A stretch of 28,641 bases of DNA from Muribaculaceae bacterium (GTDB lineage Bacteria; Bacteroidota; Bacteroidia; Bacteroidales; Muribaculaceae), in the NCBI GenBank assembly GCA_021443235.1, contig JABUUJ010000014.1, positions 1 through 28,641 of the forward strand, given 5' to 3'. Every line of letters starts with the position of its first letter. Within the stretch, counting starts at the first letter, position 1. The notes beneath the pieces are model-generated. The model searched no databases, had not been told where the DNA came from, and worked only from the letters and a program-made list of their open reading frames with translations. This document shows, in pieces, positions 1 through 9,360 of this stretch. The position numbers and the translations under genes are program-made.

Positions 1-26
1 TTCTTCTATATATGCAATAAAAAAAG

Positions 27-34
27 TAAATTTG
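27..34 (+). promoter_or_regulatory. -7 promoter box of the RSH gene
   Basis: TAAATTTG matches the Bacteroidetes sigma-ABfr -7 consensus TAnnTTTG. Transcription would begin near position 41, leaving about 22 nt of leader before the ATG at 64. The -33 element would fall at the very edge of the window and no clear TTG is seen there. Confidence 0.55.
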
Positions 35-63
35 TACTCATTTTTTTGCAAATGGGATTTTCT

Positions 64-2277
64 ATGAATCAAGGATATTTTACCGATGAGGAGAAGGTTA
101 TTGTAAAATCACTAGCCAAGAAACTGATTTTCAAGCTGAAAGAAAATATCAGCACTGAAGATGTCAATGGTGTGCACAGCATCGTGGAGCAAGGTATCCT
201 CGAGAGCAAATACAAGCGCGACCAGTATGGCATTAACCCTACTGTGCGCAACCTAAACACAGCGCTGCTTGTGGCCGAGAACATCGCTCCCGACCGTAGC
301 ATGATAATTGCCACGCTGCTCTATCAACTCGTTCGCCACGACGCTGTGACCACCAAGCGCGTCGCCGAGCTCTTTGGCGACGATGTGGCTAAAATTATCG
401 ACGGTCTGCTTAATGTGTCGCAACTCTATCAAAAACAGGCGGCTCTCAAAAACGAGAATTTCCAGAAGTTGCTCCTCACTTTTGCCGACGACATTCGCGT
501 GATTATCATTATGATATGCGACAGGCTAGGGTTGATGCGCGAGATTAACCACCATCCTAACGAGCTGTTTGTGCACGACATCGCCTCCGAGTCGCGCTAC
601 CTCTATGCTCCGCTTGCCCATCGCCTTGGTCTTTACACTATTAAGTCGGAGCTTGAGGACTTGTCGCTTAAATACCTCAATCGCAAGGTGTACTCGCAAA
701 TTGCTGCTAAGCTCCACGAAACCAAGGAGGTGCGCGACGCCTATGTGAGCGACTTCATCTCGCCCATCAAGAAGGCACTTGAAGAGAGCGGCTTGAAATT
801 CTCGATAAAAGGCCGCACCAAGAGCATTAACTCCATCTGGAACAAGATGCGCAACAAGGACGTTGACCTTAATGGTATGTACGACTTGTTTGCCATCCGC
901 ATCATAATCGACACCGAGCGCGAGAAAGAGAAAAAGGAGTGCTGGATTGCCTACTCGATTGTCACCGATATCTACACCGCTAACCCGTCGCGCCACAAGG
1001 ACTGGATCACTATTCCCAAAAGCAATGGATATGAGTCGCTCCACATCACTGTGAAGGGGCCCGCCGACAAGTGGGTGGAGGTGCAAATTCGCACTAAGCG
1101 TATGGACGAGGTCGCCGAGCGCGGTCTTGCCGCTCATTGGCGCTACAAGGGCATAAAGAGTGAAGGCGACCTCGACTCGTGGATGAACAATGTGCGCGAG
1201 GTGCTTGAGGCTGGCAGCATAGGTCAAAATGAGCTCGTGCGCAGCATGAACATGAACCTTTACGAGAAGGAAGTGTTTGTGTTTACTCCTAAAGGCGACC
1301 TATTCCAGTTGCCCAAGGGCGCTACAATACTCGACTTCGCTTTCTCCATCCACACGAGGGTGGGGTGCACATGCACCGGCGGTAGGGTTGATGGCAAGAA
1401 CCAGAAACTCAACTATAAACTGAAAAGCGGCGACACGGTGGAAATCACCACATCGTCGACACAGACACCACGCCAAGACTGGCTAAACTTTGTGGTTACA
1501 AGCAAGGCGCGCAACAAGATTCGCCAGGCCATCAACGAGGCACGGGTGCGCCAGGCCGACATGGCTCGCGAACTTGTGCAGCGTCGCTTCAAAAACCGCA
1601 AACTTGAGCTCAACGAAGGGAATATGTCAAAGTTGGCCAAGAAACTCGGTTACAAGACTTTGACCGATTTCTTTGTTGACATCAACGAGCAACGCCTCGA
1701 CGTCAACAACGTTTTGGATAAGTATGAAAAGATGTTCATCCTTGTCGAAAGCCCTGAGGAAGTTCACAGCACTGCCGAGGATTTTGTACTCAAGCAAATC
1801 GCCCCCGACACCCAGCAAGCCGATGGCGACATTCTCGTGATAGGCAACAATGTGAAGGGCATAAACTATAAACTCTCAAAGTGTTGCAACCCCATTATGG
1901 GCGACCGCATCACAGGGTTTATTGCCAGCGACGGAGCAATCAAAATCCATAAAATGGACTGCGGAAACATGCGACATCTCGTTGAGAAATATCCCTATCG
2001 CATGATAAAAACTGCATGGTCGGGCAAAATAGGTGCGCAGTTTGCCGCAACTCTCAAGGTGGTGGGCAAGGACGACATCGGCATTGTGTCAAACATCACC
2101 TCGGTAATCAACAAGACACCCGACACCACGCTGCGCAGTGTCTCAATCTCGTCGCAGCGAGGCACCTTTGAGGGCTTCCTCGTTGTGGGAATCCCCAGCA
2201 TAGCCACCCTCGATGACCTAATAAAGAAGATTATGGCGCTGAAAGGCGTGAAAAATGTGGAACGCGTCAACTACTGA
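64..2277 (+). CDS. relA: RelA/SpoT-family (p)ppGpp synthetase with degenerate hydrolase motif
   Basis: Long RSH protein (737 aa from ATG 64; TTG 46 and ATG 52 are possible in-frame starts but lie almost on the predicted transcription start). It makes the alarmone (p)ppGpp from ATP and GTP/GDP in the cytosol, normally on starved ribosomes. Numbering from ATG 64: an HD-type hydrolase fold covers about 30-200, but where active enzymes carry HD plus an acidic pair (LLHDVVEDT-like) this protein reads LLYQLVRHD (85-93); only the later Asp of CDR (153) is kept. The synthetase domain (about 230-380) is well preserved, with YDLFAIR, RHKD (310-313, the RXKD class) and PKSNGYESLH. A TGS domain starts near 402, a CC/zinc-finger region has C607, C608, H629 and C633, and an ACT domain ends the protein. 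Likely synthetase-biased; a second RSH elsewhere would be needed for hydrolysis (inference). Confidence 0.93.
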   Translation: MNQGYFTDEEKVIVKSLAKKLIFKLKENISTEDVNGVHSIVEQGILESKYKRDQYGINPTVRNLNTALLVAENIAPDRSMIIATLLYQLVRHDAVTTKRVAELFGDDVAKIIDGLLNVSQLYQKQAALKNENFQKLLLTFADDIRVIIIMICDRLGLMREINHHPNELFVHDIASESRYLYAPLAHRLGLYTIKSELEDLSLKYLNRKVYSQIAAKLHETKEVRDAYVSDFISPIKKALEESGLKFSIKGRTKSINSIWNKMRNKDVDLNGMYDLFAIRIIIDTEREKEKKECWIAYSIVTDIYTANPSRHKDWITIPKSNGYESLHITVKGPADKWVEVQIRTKRMDEVAERGLAAHWRYKGIKSEGDLDSWMNNVREVLEAGSIGQNELVRSMNMNLYEKEVFVFTPKGDLFQLPKGATILDFAFSIHTRVGCTCTGGRVDGKNQKLNYKLKSGDTVEITTSSTQTPRQDWLNFVVTSKARNKIRQAINEARVRQADMARELVQRRFKNRKLELNEGNMSKLAKKLGYKTLTDFFVDINEQRLDVNNVLDKYEKMFILVESPEEVHSTAEDFVLKQIAPDTQQADGDILVIGNNVKGINYKLSKCCNPIMGDRITGFIASDGAIKIHKMDCGNMRHLVEKYPYRMIKTAWSGKIGAQFAATLKVVGKDDIGIVSNITSVINKTPDTTLRSVSISSQRGTFEGFLVVGIPSIATLDDLIKKIMALKGVKNVERVNY

Positions 2278-2305
2278 CACCTCCCACAATCACACAAAAC
2301 AAAAA

Positions 2306-2347
2306 GCTCCCTGTGGCTGCGGTGTTTACCGTTGAGCCACAGGGAGC
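2306..2347 (-). terminator. Intrinsic terminator of the Sus operon (possibly bidirectional)
   Basis: A perfect 13-bp stem pairs 2306-2318 with 2335-2347, and a small inner stem (CGGT/ACCG) sits in the loop. In the minus-strand transcript the hairpin is followed by TTTTTGTTTTG, so it ends the operon coming from the right. There is no U-tract in the plus direction, but the hairpin may also slow transcription leaving the RSH gene. Confidence 0.85.
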
Positions 2348-2375
2348 CGAAGTGAAAGTGCTTATGGTTTAATGC

Positions 2376-4169
2376 TTATTTTATGATGCCTTTATGTGGT
2401 GGCAGGTGACGGAACTTCAAGCTGTTGTGAACCTTCTTGACACCTTTAACCTTGGCTTTCTTTCCTGCCTTGGCTTTTGGTGCGCCTTCGGCAGAAAGTT
2501 TGAAGTACTCAAGGTCATCGTTGTTATCCGATTGGTCATAGCCCCACCAGCCGTTATCGGCATAATAACCGCAGTTGAAGAAGAACACATCACCCTCTTG
2601 GTGGCTGGGGGTCGGGAAATTATCGGGATACAGACCATGAATGTCACACACCATTAAGTCACCCGAAGAGGTCTCAGCACCGGTGAATTGGTCCTCAAAT
2701 GTAATAATGCCTTCCTCGTCAACGTCGAACACGAACTCTACACCATAGAATACGCTCGTCACTTTGTAGCGATAGGGCTTCTGGTCGCAAACGTAGAAGT
2801 CGAGTCCCTCATCATAGTAAGGCGACCCATCATCGTTGCAGAACACATATTTGTAAACAAATGTTCCTTGTCCTACCAATGAGTAGGTCTCGGGAATCTC
2901 GCCACTGGCTGTGTACTTAAAGGTTGTTGAGCTACATTTCTTTGCATCACCATTGGCGTCAAAAGTCACTACCACAAACGTGTAGTAACCTGTCTCGGCA
3001 TTCTCGGGCATTGCCACGCGCACGTCGCCCGACTTCTTGAGGTCGGTAACGTTTTTCAGCGAGCCGTCGAGGATGCCAGCTACGCCTTCCTCTTCGTTGT
3101 TGCGGCCAGCAACGATAGTAGCCTTGGCTTTGGCTACATCTTCGCCCAGCTTAACGCTTGCCTCGCCATATACGCCACCTTCAACATCCTCAAACTTGCC
3201 ACTATAGGTCACCTCGCACGAGTAGTCGGCAATAACAACACCAGGCATCGTAATAACGATTTGGTCGGGAGCATCGGTGCCGTTCCAGTAACCGCCATGG
3301 TCGGGCATGTAGAATATAGGTGCAAACGAGAACTGCGCAGGCAGACCGTTTTCCTGATAGAAATTCACTTTATTATTAACCCAGTTGCTGTCGTCTTTTC
3401 TGAAGTTGCTGAACTCTGATGGGTGATACATATAGATGTCGGAACCATAACTATCCATATATAAGCCTGTGTTGCAGACTGTGTAGACAATCATGTCGTC
3501 TTCAGTGAGTGTGACTCCTCTATATACATCGCCCTTCTTGTAAATGGTGATGTCGAGATAGTGAGTGAAGCCATCTTTGGGTTTTGACTCACGGTTGGTG
3601 GCAATCTCGTTAAAGGGGTCAACAACACGGAAACGGTTGGGATAGAGCTGGTTCTGTAAAATCTCAACCTCGGCTTTATCGTCGGCTTCACCCCACACCC
3701 AGTTGTCCTTGATGGTGCCTTTGCCCAGCGAAACCCATGGTTCGGCTTGGCCCAGATTAAGTTCGGCCGATGAATAGCCATAAGGGGTGTTGTAGTCGTC
3801 AGAGAAGGCAATGGTGACTTGGTCGTAATGACCGGGTTCTACCTTGCTGGGGTCGTAATTGATGACGATTGACGTCTTCTTCTCGCCAGCGGCAAACGAG
3901 ATGCTCTCGGGCGCTTTGATGTCGGCGACATTAGTCTCGCCATAGGTCACTTTCAGGGGGATAGTCACCGCGTCGCTACCCATGCGCATCACGGGAATCT
4001 CAACCTGGTTGACCGATGTTGAGAGTTCGATAGTCTTAGACAGTGTGTTGGGGAAATACACCTGATGGGCGTTCAGCTGATCAATGATGGGGTCGTCTTT
4101 GCTACATCCGGCAAAGGCTGCAACAAGAGCGATGATGCAAAACGCATAAAAAATCTTATAGAGTTTCAT
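2376..4169 (-). CDS. Sus-operon surface lipoprotein (SusE/F position)
   Basis: Third gene of the susC-susD operon, 26 nt after the susD stop. The 597-aa product begins with a lipoprotein signal peptide whose lipobox ends FAGC (Cys22), so it is probably anchored in the outer membrane facing outwards. Residues about 30-150 resemble an immunoglobulin-like/Calx-beta-type module; the middle is rich in Tyr, Trp, Asp and Asn, as in glycan- or ligand-binding surface proteins. The last 35 or so residues are unusually basic, with many Lys (KAKAGKKAKVKGVKK). By position it fits the SusE/SusF-like surface-binding role, helping the SusCD transporter capture ligand, but sequence alone does not identify the ligand. 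No catalytic motif is visible, so it is not called an enzyme. Confidence 0.75.
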   Translation of the reverse strand: MKLYKIFYAFCIIALVAAFAGCSKDDPIIDQLNAHQVYFPNTLSKTIELSTSVNQVEIPVMRMGSDAVTIPLKVTYGETNVADIKAPESISFAAGEKKTSIVINYDPSKVEPGHYDQVTIAFSDDYNTPYGYSSAELNLGQAEPWVSLGKGTIKDNWVWGEADDKAEVEILQNQLYPNRFRVVDPFNEIATNRESKPKDGFTHYLDITIYKKGDVYRGVTLTEDDMIVYTVCNTGLYMDSYGSDIYMYHPSEFSNFRKDDSNWVNNKVNFYQENGLPAQFSFAPIFYMPDHGGYWNGTDAPDQIVITMPGVVIADYSCEVTYSGKFEDVEGGVYGEASVKLGEDVAKAKATIVAGRNNEEEGVAGILDGSLKNVTDLKKSGDVRVAMPENAETGYYTFVVVTFDANGDAKKCSSTTFKYTASGEIPETYSLVGQGTFVYKYVFCNDDGSPYYDEGLDFYVCDQKPYRYKVTSVFYGVEFVFDVDEEGIITFEDQFTGAETSSGDLMVCDIHGLYPDNFPTPSHQEGDVFFFNCGYYADNGWWGYDQSDNNDDLEYFKLSAEGAPKAKAGKKAKVKGVKKVHNSLKFRHLPPHKGIIK

Positions 4170-4195
4170 AATTTTTCGCTTTAGTTATGTTATTA

Positions 4196-5833
4196 TCAGT
4201 CGGTCACACCATCGCGAAGACCACCATTCTGATACTTCTGTGGTACTGTGAACGCCGGGTTATTTATGATAGCGTGGTTAGTGTTGGTCTCCGATGTGCA
4301 GAAGTGCATGAGCAGCACCGGATCGTCGGGGGCAATGTTATACTGGTAGTCCTCCGACAGCCAGCTGCTCTCGCCACTGTGGAAGCGCACGACAGGCTTG
4401 CCCAGACGCATGATGTCGCTCATTGCAAATCCCTCGCCCCACAGCTCGATGCGGCGCTGGAACCAAATCTCGTCGGCCAGACTGCGTGGCGACATCGCGG
4501 CGTTGTACGACGGGTCGCGGTAGGTCTTCACAAAGTCGTTGAGCGTATTTCTTGCCTCAGCCTCTTGGTTGCTCTTTGCCTGACCTTCGGCCTTGATTAG
4601 ATAAAGCTCCTCAACGCGCATGAAGGGGAAGTCGGAGTCGTTCTTAATGCTGCCCACGCCCGATGGGATGCCAAACTTGACGTTGGTGCCGGGAAGGAAA
4701 ACGGTTTTGATATCGTCGATGGCAAGAGTGGCAATTGCGTCACCGGTTACACCGTCCCACGACACCTTCGACAACAGCGGTGAGTGCAGGTTCTCGTCAA
4801 CCCACCAACCCTTGCGCACGTCGCTGCTTGAAATCTTGTTGTAGAGCAGGTTGTTGATGCAAGCATATACCTGTACGGCAGCAGCATAACCGTTGGCGCT
4901 GAACGAAGATATCCACGACGATGCGGTAGCATAGGCTTGGTTGGCAATGGCTTCGGTCATGTCGTAACCCCAAATCCAGTTCTTCTCGTTGATGTCGCAG
5001 AAAGCAGGCTTTGACACATCCTCAATTGATGCTGCCGACAGTCCTTCCTGTGCCGCAAGCTTGATTGCGGCTTCGGCATCAGCGGCTGCGTCGCTCCATT
5101 TCTCCATCGCAAGATTGGCGCGAGCTCGCAGGCCTGTTGCAACGGTCTTGTTGATGCGCGACTTGCCGGATCGCTCTAAACCGAGGTTGTCAACAGCATA
5201 GTTGAGGTCGTCGATGATTAGTTTGTACACCTCGGCAACAGTGGCGCGGGGGTTGTTGGCAAACTCGGTGGTCTCCTCGGTGACGATGGGCACACACGGC
5301 TCGTTCTCGTGTCCCACATATTTGTACTGGAATGCGAACGCAATCGAGAGGTAGTCGAAGGCTCGCATTGCGCGACACTGTGCCCTGTGGTTGATGGCAT
5401 CATCATCCTCGCGACCCTCATACGACTTAATAATGTCGTTAACCATCTTCAGCGAGTTGTAGGCGGTGGCATAGCGAATATACGGGTTGGCATAGTCGGC
5501 GTTGCGCGATGTGTATGCGCCGCACACCGAGAACCAGTTGTAGCCGCTGTTGGGGTAGTGATAGTCGGGACCCTCGGCGTCGTTAGATATTGCCATAGTG
5601 ATAAAGCCGAAGTCATCGGGACGCTCTTGCGAACCAAATGTATAGTAGGGCTCGGCCATCATGCTGAACATTCCCGAGAACGTTGCCTCGGCGCGCTGTG
5701 GCAATGCCTCATAGACCTTGTTGAGCTGCGCCTGAGTGAGCTCTGAGCCAGCAGGCTGTATTTTGTCCATCTCGTTACAAGCGGTAAGAGCAACGCCGGC
5801 AAGAGCAATAATATAGAATCTATTCAGTTTCAT
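4196..5833 (-). CDS. SusD/RagB-family nutrient-binding outer-membrane lipoprotein
   Basis: The 545-aa product starts with a signal peptide and lipobox LTAC (Cys19). The N-terminal part (FSGMFSMMAEPYYTFG and YNSLKMVNDIIKSYEG) and the helix-rich TPR-like centre (TGLRARANLAMEKWSDAAADA) are typical of SusD/RagB, as is the C-terminal RVEELYLIKAEG segment followed by RRIELWGEG. SusD proteins form a lid over the SusC barrel and bind the substrate at the cell surface. It lies 21 nt after the susC stop, and the start is supported by a good AGGAG ribosome site. The substrate cannot be told from sequence. Confidence 0.92.
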   Translation of the reverse strand: MKLNRFYIIALAGVALTACNEMDKIQPAGSELTQAQLNKVYEALPQRAEATFSGMFSMMAEPYYTFGSQERPDDFGFITMAISNDAEGPDYHYPNSGYNWFSVCGAYTSRNADYANPYIRYATAYNSLKMVNDIIKSYEGREDDDAINHRAQCRAMRAFDYLSIAFAFQYKYVGHENEPCVPIVTEETTEFANNPRATVAEVYKLIIDDLNYAVDNLGLERSGKSRINKTVATGLRARANLAMEKWSDAAADAEAAIKLAAQEGLSAASIEDVSKPAFCDINEKNWIWGYDMTEAIANQAYATASSWISSFSANGYAAAVQVYACINNLLYNKISSSDVRKGWWVDENLHSPLLSKVSWDGVTGDAIATLAIDDIKTVFLPGTNVKFGIPSGVGSIKNDSDFPFMRVEELYLIKAEGQAKSNQEAEARNTLNDFVKTYRDPSYNAAMSPRSLADEIWFQRRIELWGEGFAMSDIMRLGKPVVRFHSGESSWLSEDYQYNIAPDDPVLLMHFCTSETNTNHAIINNPAFTVPQKYQNGGLRDGVTD

Positions 5834-5841
5834 AATCTTTT

Positions 5842-5846
5842 CTCCT
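5842..5846 (-). promoter_or_regulatory. Shine-Dalgarno site of susD
   Basis: The minus strand reads AAAAAGGAGA with AGGAG 8 nt before the susD ATG (5833). Clear Shine-Dalgarno sites are uncommon in this window, so this one supports the chosen start. Confidence 0.6.
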
Positions 5847-5854
5847 TTTTAAAA

Positions 5855-8800
5855 TTATAATGTGAGAGTAAAACCGCCAGTGATTGTACGCAGTGCCGAG
5901 TAGTTGCTTGATGCATAACCCGTTTGAGCGGTGTAGCTACCCAGACCGAATGAGAAACGGGGATCCATACCCTTGCGGGCCGAAAGCATGAAGAGGTTTT
6001 CGCCACCGAAATAAACGCGAAGCCCTGAAATACCAATCTTGCGCAAGCACGACTTGGGTATAGTGTATCCTACCGAAACATTGTTAAGACTCAAGTAGTT
6101 AGAGCTTGTGAGATAGGTATCAACGCTCGACTGGCTGACAGCATACTCGGTGTCAAGACGAGGAATATTAGAGTTGGGATTCTCAGGACTCCAGGCTTTG
6201 AGCAGGTCTTTGTGCATGTTCTCGCCACGGTTGTCCTGTGTCCACATAAGTGCCTGATAGTTGGCGTCATAGTATTTGCCACCAAGCTGATATTGGAACT
6301 GCGCCGATACGTCAAAGTTAAAGAATGTAGCGCTGATGCCAAAACCACCATAAACCTTAGGCAGAGTAGTACCCAAGTCATACTTGGTCGCTTCTGAGAA
6401 GTTGCAGGTCTTGGCGTCATACTCCTTCACGATTTCTCCCTGTTCGTTTTTCTCAACAACGTGTTTCCAGAACATCGCACGTCCCAGGTCTTTCTCGGTG
6501 AAACTGGTCTCGGGATCGTTAACATCCTCTTGGTGGCACACACCTGCCGACTTATACATATAGGCCTGATATACCGAGCCGCCCACACGGCGAATCCAAT
6601 ATCCACCCTTAATGCCTTCGGCATCAATGTCCTTGTCAAGAGATGTAATCTTGTTGCTGTTGCTTGTGATGTTTAAATTGAAGGTAAGGCTTGCGTCACG
6701 AGTCTTTACAAGAACCGCGCTGGCACTAAACTCAACACCACGGTTCACTACCGAGCCCACATTTATGGGATAGCTGCCGGTAACAATACCCGATGAGATG
6801 GGGGTATTCTTATTGTAAAGAAGGTCCGAGGTAGTGCGGTTGTAGAACTCCAGCGAGCCACTCAGGCGACCTTTCCATAGACCAAAGTCAAAACCAGTGT
6901 TAAAACTCTTTGACTTCTCCCATGTGAGTTCGTCGTTACCCTTATGGCTCAATGAAATTGAATACTCGTTGGTCTCAGCATTATACGAAGTGGTGTAGGT
7001 ATCGGCATAGGGATAGTAAGACTTCAGATTGTCGTTACCCTGCTCACCATAAGATATCTTGAATTTCAAATAATCGATTGCGTCAACCTTAAACCAGTTT
7101 TCCTTCGACAGTTGCCATGCACCAGATATCGAATAGAAATTACCCCAGCGATGACCAGGCGCAAAGCGCGACGATGCGTCACGACGATAGGAGCCTGAAA
7201 CGAAGTAGCGCTCCATGTAGTCATACTGCACGCGGGTGAATACACCTTGTGTCAAGTAGTTATGGGTGTAAGATGTCACATACTTTGAGTCGCCATTACC
7301 TCCGGCATTTCCAAGCTCACCTATTGTGGGGTCATAGAGATGATCGTTTGCGCCACGAGAATATTGATATTTGTAGCGGTACATCTCATAACCCAACATA
7401 GCGTCAAGGTGGTGGATGTCCTGACCATTAAAATCGGTGACATAGTTGCCCAGATACTGGTTGTTTACACCCATCTGACGTAAGCTGTAAACGTTGGCAT
7501 AGCCATCGCTGGCAGCAGCCGAGCCGTAGGTCGAATACAACTCGTTGGTGCGGCGGTTGTCGCTGTTGACACCTATCTTGGCCGAGAGCGAAAGACCTTT
7601 AACTGGAGTAAGTGTCAAGCCCCACACACCGTTAAACATATCACGATAGGTCTTTGACGAGTTGTATTCGTTGTCACGAACCGCATTTCCAGTAAATGCC
7701 GCACGACGCATGTTGGTCTGACCTGTGTCGTAGATGATGCGTCCGTTCTCAGTCTTAATTGTTCCGTCGGCATTGCGCACATAGAGTGGGTAGATGGGAG
7801 CCATACCGTTTACAATATAGAACAGGTTGCCCGATGAGCCCCAGTTGTTTTTCTCATAAGAGGGCTTGTCTGAGTCGGTGTGTGTGTAACCCATCTGCGC
7901 TGAAAGCGAAATCCACTTTTTGGCCTTGAACTCAAGGTTGGTGCGGCCTGTGTAACGCTTAAAGCCCGAATTGTTAACAACGCCCTTGTCGTTGAGGTAT
8001 CCAGCCGAAACATAGTAGTTAACACGGTTGCCTTGACCGCTTGCGCTGATGTTGTACTCCTGGCGGAACGAACTGTGGAATGTCTCGTCATACCAGTTGT
8101 CGGGGGTGTAGTAATACTCGCCGTCGCTATAGCCAAGTTTGGCGTTGGGGTTCAAGCGGAAGTTTGTGCCAATAAGGTTCTGGCCCTCAGGGATAGTGTA
8201 AATTTGATAACCGAGACCACCGTCGTTCTCGTCAAACAGACGACCACACACGTTCTCGTATGCTGCCGCTGGTGACATGCCGGCAAGCACCTGTGAGTTG
8301 TACATGCGACGGAAATGCGTCTCAAAGTACTGTCCTGGGTCGCTGATTACATCATACTGTGGAATGCCTCGAGAGTTGGAGCCAAACTTTGCATCAAACT
8401 TAATCTCAGCATCGGCACTCTTGCCTCGCTTAGTGGTGATGATAATAACACCATTGGCGCCACGGGCACCATAAATCGCACTTGCCGATGCGTCCTTGAG
8501 TACGGTCATCGACTCAATGTCCTGTGGGTTGATGTTGGAAATCACTCCCTCATAAGGCATGCCGTCAACGATATACAAAGGATCGGAGCTTGCCGAAATA
8601 GTGCCGATACCGCGAATGTTGATGGTAGCTCCATTGTCGGTTGGGTCACCATTGCTTGAGGTGAATTGAACACCGGGGGTGCTACCCGCAAGTGCCGACG
8701 TCACGTTAGAGGCAACGTGTGCCGAAATCTTCTCGGCCTTAATCTCGGCTGCCGAACCAGTGAACGAGGATTTCTTCTGTGTACCATAGGCCACAACCAT

Positions 8801-9106
8801 CACCTCGTCAAGAGCATTGGTCTCCGACTTCAGATAAATCGTCAGGTCTTGACCTGCCTCAACAGTTTGAGACACCATACCGATGTATGAAATCTCCAAC
8901 TTGGCGTCCTTGCCTGGAATTTTCACACTAAAACGACCTTCAATGTCGGTCGCAGCGCCCACCTTGGTGCCAACTACCTTAACGGAAGCACCAATAATTG
9001 GCGTGCCATCCTCATCCGAGAGAACAACGCCGCTCGCGGTTTGCGCCATAGCCGCCCCTATCGCAATATAGAAGCAGGCCAGCATTAAAATAAGCCTTTT
9101 TTTCAT
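5855..9106 (-). CDS. SusC/RagA-family TonB-dependent outer-membrane transporter
   Basis: The open frame extends upstream to 9259, but the start is set at 9106 (1083 aa) because it gives a clean signal peptide (MKKRLILMLACFYIAIGAAM, cleavage after AMA at residue 21) and follows an AAAGGGAG sequence. Domains in order: a CarboxypepD_reg-like/DUF4480-type beta-sandwich (about 25-105, GTPIIGASVKVVGTKVGAAT), a TonB-box-like stretch (LDEVMVVAYGTQKKSSFTGS), the plug (NIRGIGTISASSDPLYIVDG and ASASAIYGARGANGVIIITT), then a 22-strand-type barrel to the end. It imports a large ligand using TonB energy, partnered by the SusD encoded next. First gene of a three-gene operon; no sigma/anti-sigma pair, hybrid two-component regulator, glycoside hydrolase or peptidase is adjacent, so neither ligand nor regulator is indicated. 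Confidence 0.95.
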   Translation of the reverse strand: MKKRLILMLACFYIAIGAAMAQTASGVVLSDEDGTPIIGASVKVVGTKVGAATDIEGRFSVKIPGKDAKLEISYIGMVSQTVEAGQDLTIYLKSETNALDEVMVVAYGTQKKSSFTGSAAEIKAEKISAHVASNVTSALAGSTPGVQFTSSNGDPTDNGATINIRGIGTISASSDPLYIVDGMPYEGVISNINPQDIESMTVLKDASASAIYGARGANGVIIITTKRGKSADAEIKFDAKFGSNSRGIPQYDVISDPGQYFETHFRRMYNSQVLAGMSPAAAYENVCGRLFDENDGGLGYQIYTIPEGQNLIGTNFRLNPNAKLGYSDGEYYYTPDNWYDETFHSSFRQEYNISASGQGNRVNYYVSAGYLNDKGVVNNSGFKRYTGRTNLEFKAKKWISLSAQMGYTHTDSDKPSYEKNNWGSSGNLFYIVNGMAPIYPLYVRNADGTIKTENGRIIYDTGQTNMRRAAFTGNAVRDNEYNSSKTYRDMFNGVWGLTLTPVKGLSLSAKIGVNSDNRRTNELYSTYGSAAASDGYANVYSLRQMGVNNQYLGNYVTDFNGQDIHHLDAMLGYEMYRYKYQYSRGANDHLYDPTIGELGNAGGNGDSKYVTSYTHNYLTQGVFTRVQYDYMERYFVSGSYRRDASSRFAPGHRWGNFYSISGAWQLSKENWFKVDAIDYLKFKISYGEQGNDNLKSYYPYADTYTTSYNAETNEYSISLSHKGNDELTWEKSKSFNTGFDFGLWKGRLSGSLEFYNRTTSDLLYNKNTPISSGIVTGSYPINVGSVVNRGVEFSASAVLVKTRDASLTFNLNITSNSNKITSLDKDIDAEGIKGGYWIRRVGGSVYQAYMYKSAGVCHQEDVNDPETSFTEKDLGRAMFWKHVVEKNEQGEIVKEYDAKTCNFSEATKYDLGTTLPKVYGGFGISATFFNFDVSAQFQYQLGGKYYDANYQALMWTQDNRGENMHKDLLKAWSPENPNSNIPRLDTEYAVSQSSVDTYLTSSNYLSLNNVSVGYTIPKSCLRKIGISGLRVYFGGENLFMLSARKGMDPRFSFGLGSYTAQTGYASSNYSALRTITGGFTLTL

Positions 9107-9110
9107 AAAT

Positions 9111-9118
9111 CTCCCTTT
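9111..9118 (-). promoter_or_regulatory. Purine-rich ribosome site of susC
   Basis: The minus strand has AAAGGGAG 4 nt before the ATG at 9106. This helps to choose 9106 over the in-frame upstream ATG at 9259, which lies right at the predicted transcript start and would put an unlikely 51-residue extension before the signal peptide. Confidence 0.45.
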
Positions 9119-9269
9119 GTTAGTTAATAATATATTGTTATTTAAGTTCCAAATAATTAAACTATTGAAATCTAATAATTTATCGCTATAACTTGGAGCA
9201 CACAACGGGGTTTTTGTGCAATTCCCCTTTTGATTGTTACATATATCATCTATATCCAATCAATTGCCA

Positions 9270-9297
9270 CAAATGTATAACTAATTTTTATTTCAAA
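9270..9297 (-). promoter_or_regulatory. Predicted promoter of the susC operon
   Basis: The minus strand has TACATTTG (9277 down to 9270), matching TAnnTTTG, with TTTG at 9297-9294. The spacer is 16 nt, shorter than the 20 nt seen at other promoters here. Transcription would begin near 9262, giving a leader of about 155 nt. Confidence 0.5.
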
Positions 9298-9360
9298 AAA
9301 ATAATATCTAAAAAAATAGTGAAATATTTACAATTATTAACATTACGAACGCGAAAACGA

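Noticed and set aside
526..1227. 233-aa open frame on the minus strand inside the RSH gene
   Set aside because: Antisense to conserved synthetase and hydrolase domains, with no recognisable motif or promoter.
9107..9259. 51-residue N-terminal extension of SusC
   Set aside because: It would precede the signal peptide, has atypical composition, and its ATG sits at the predicted transcription start.
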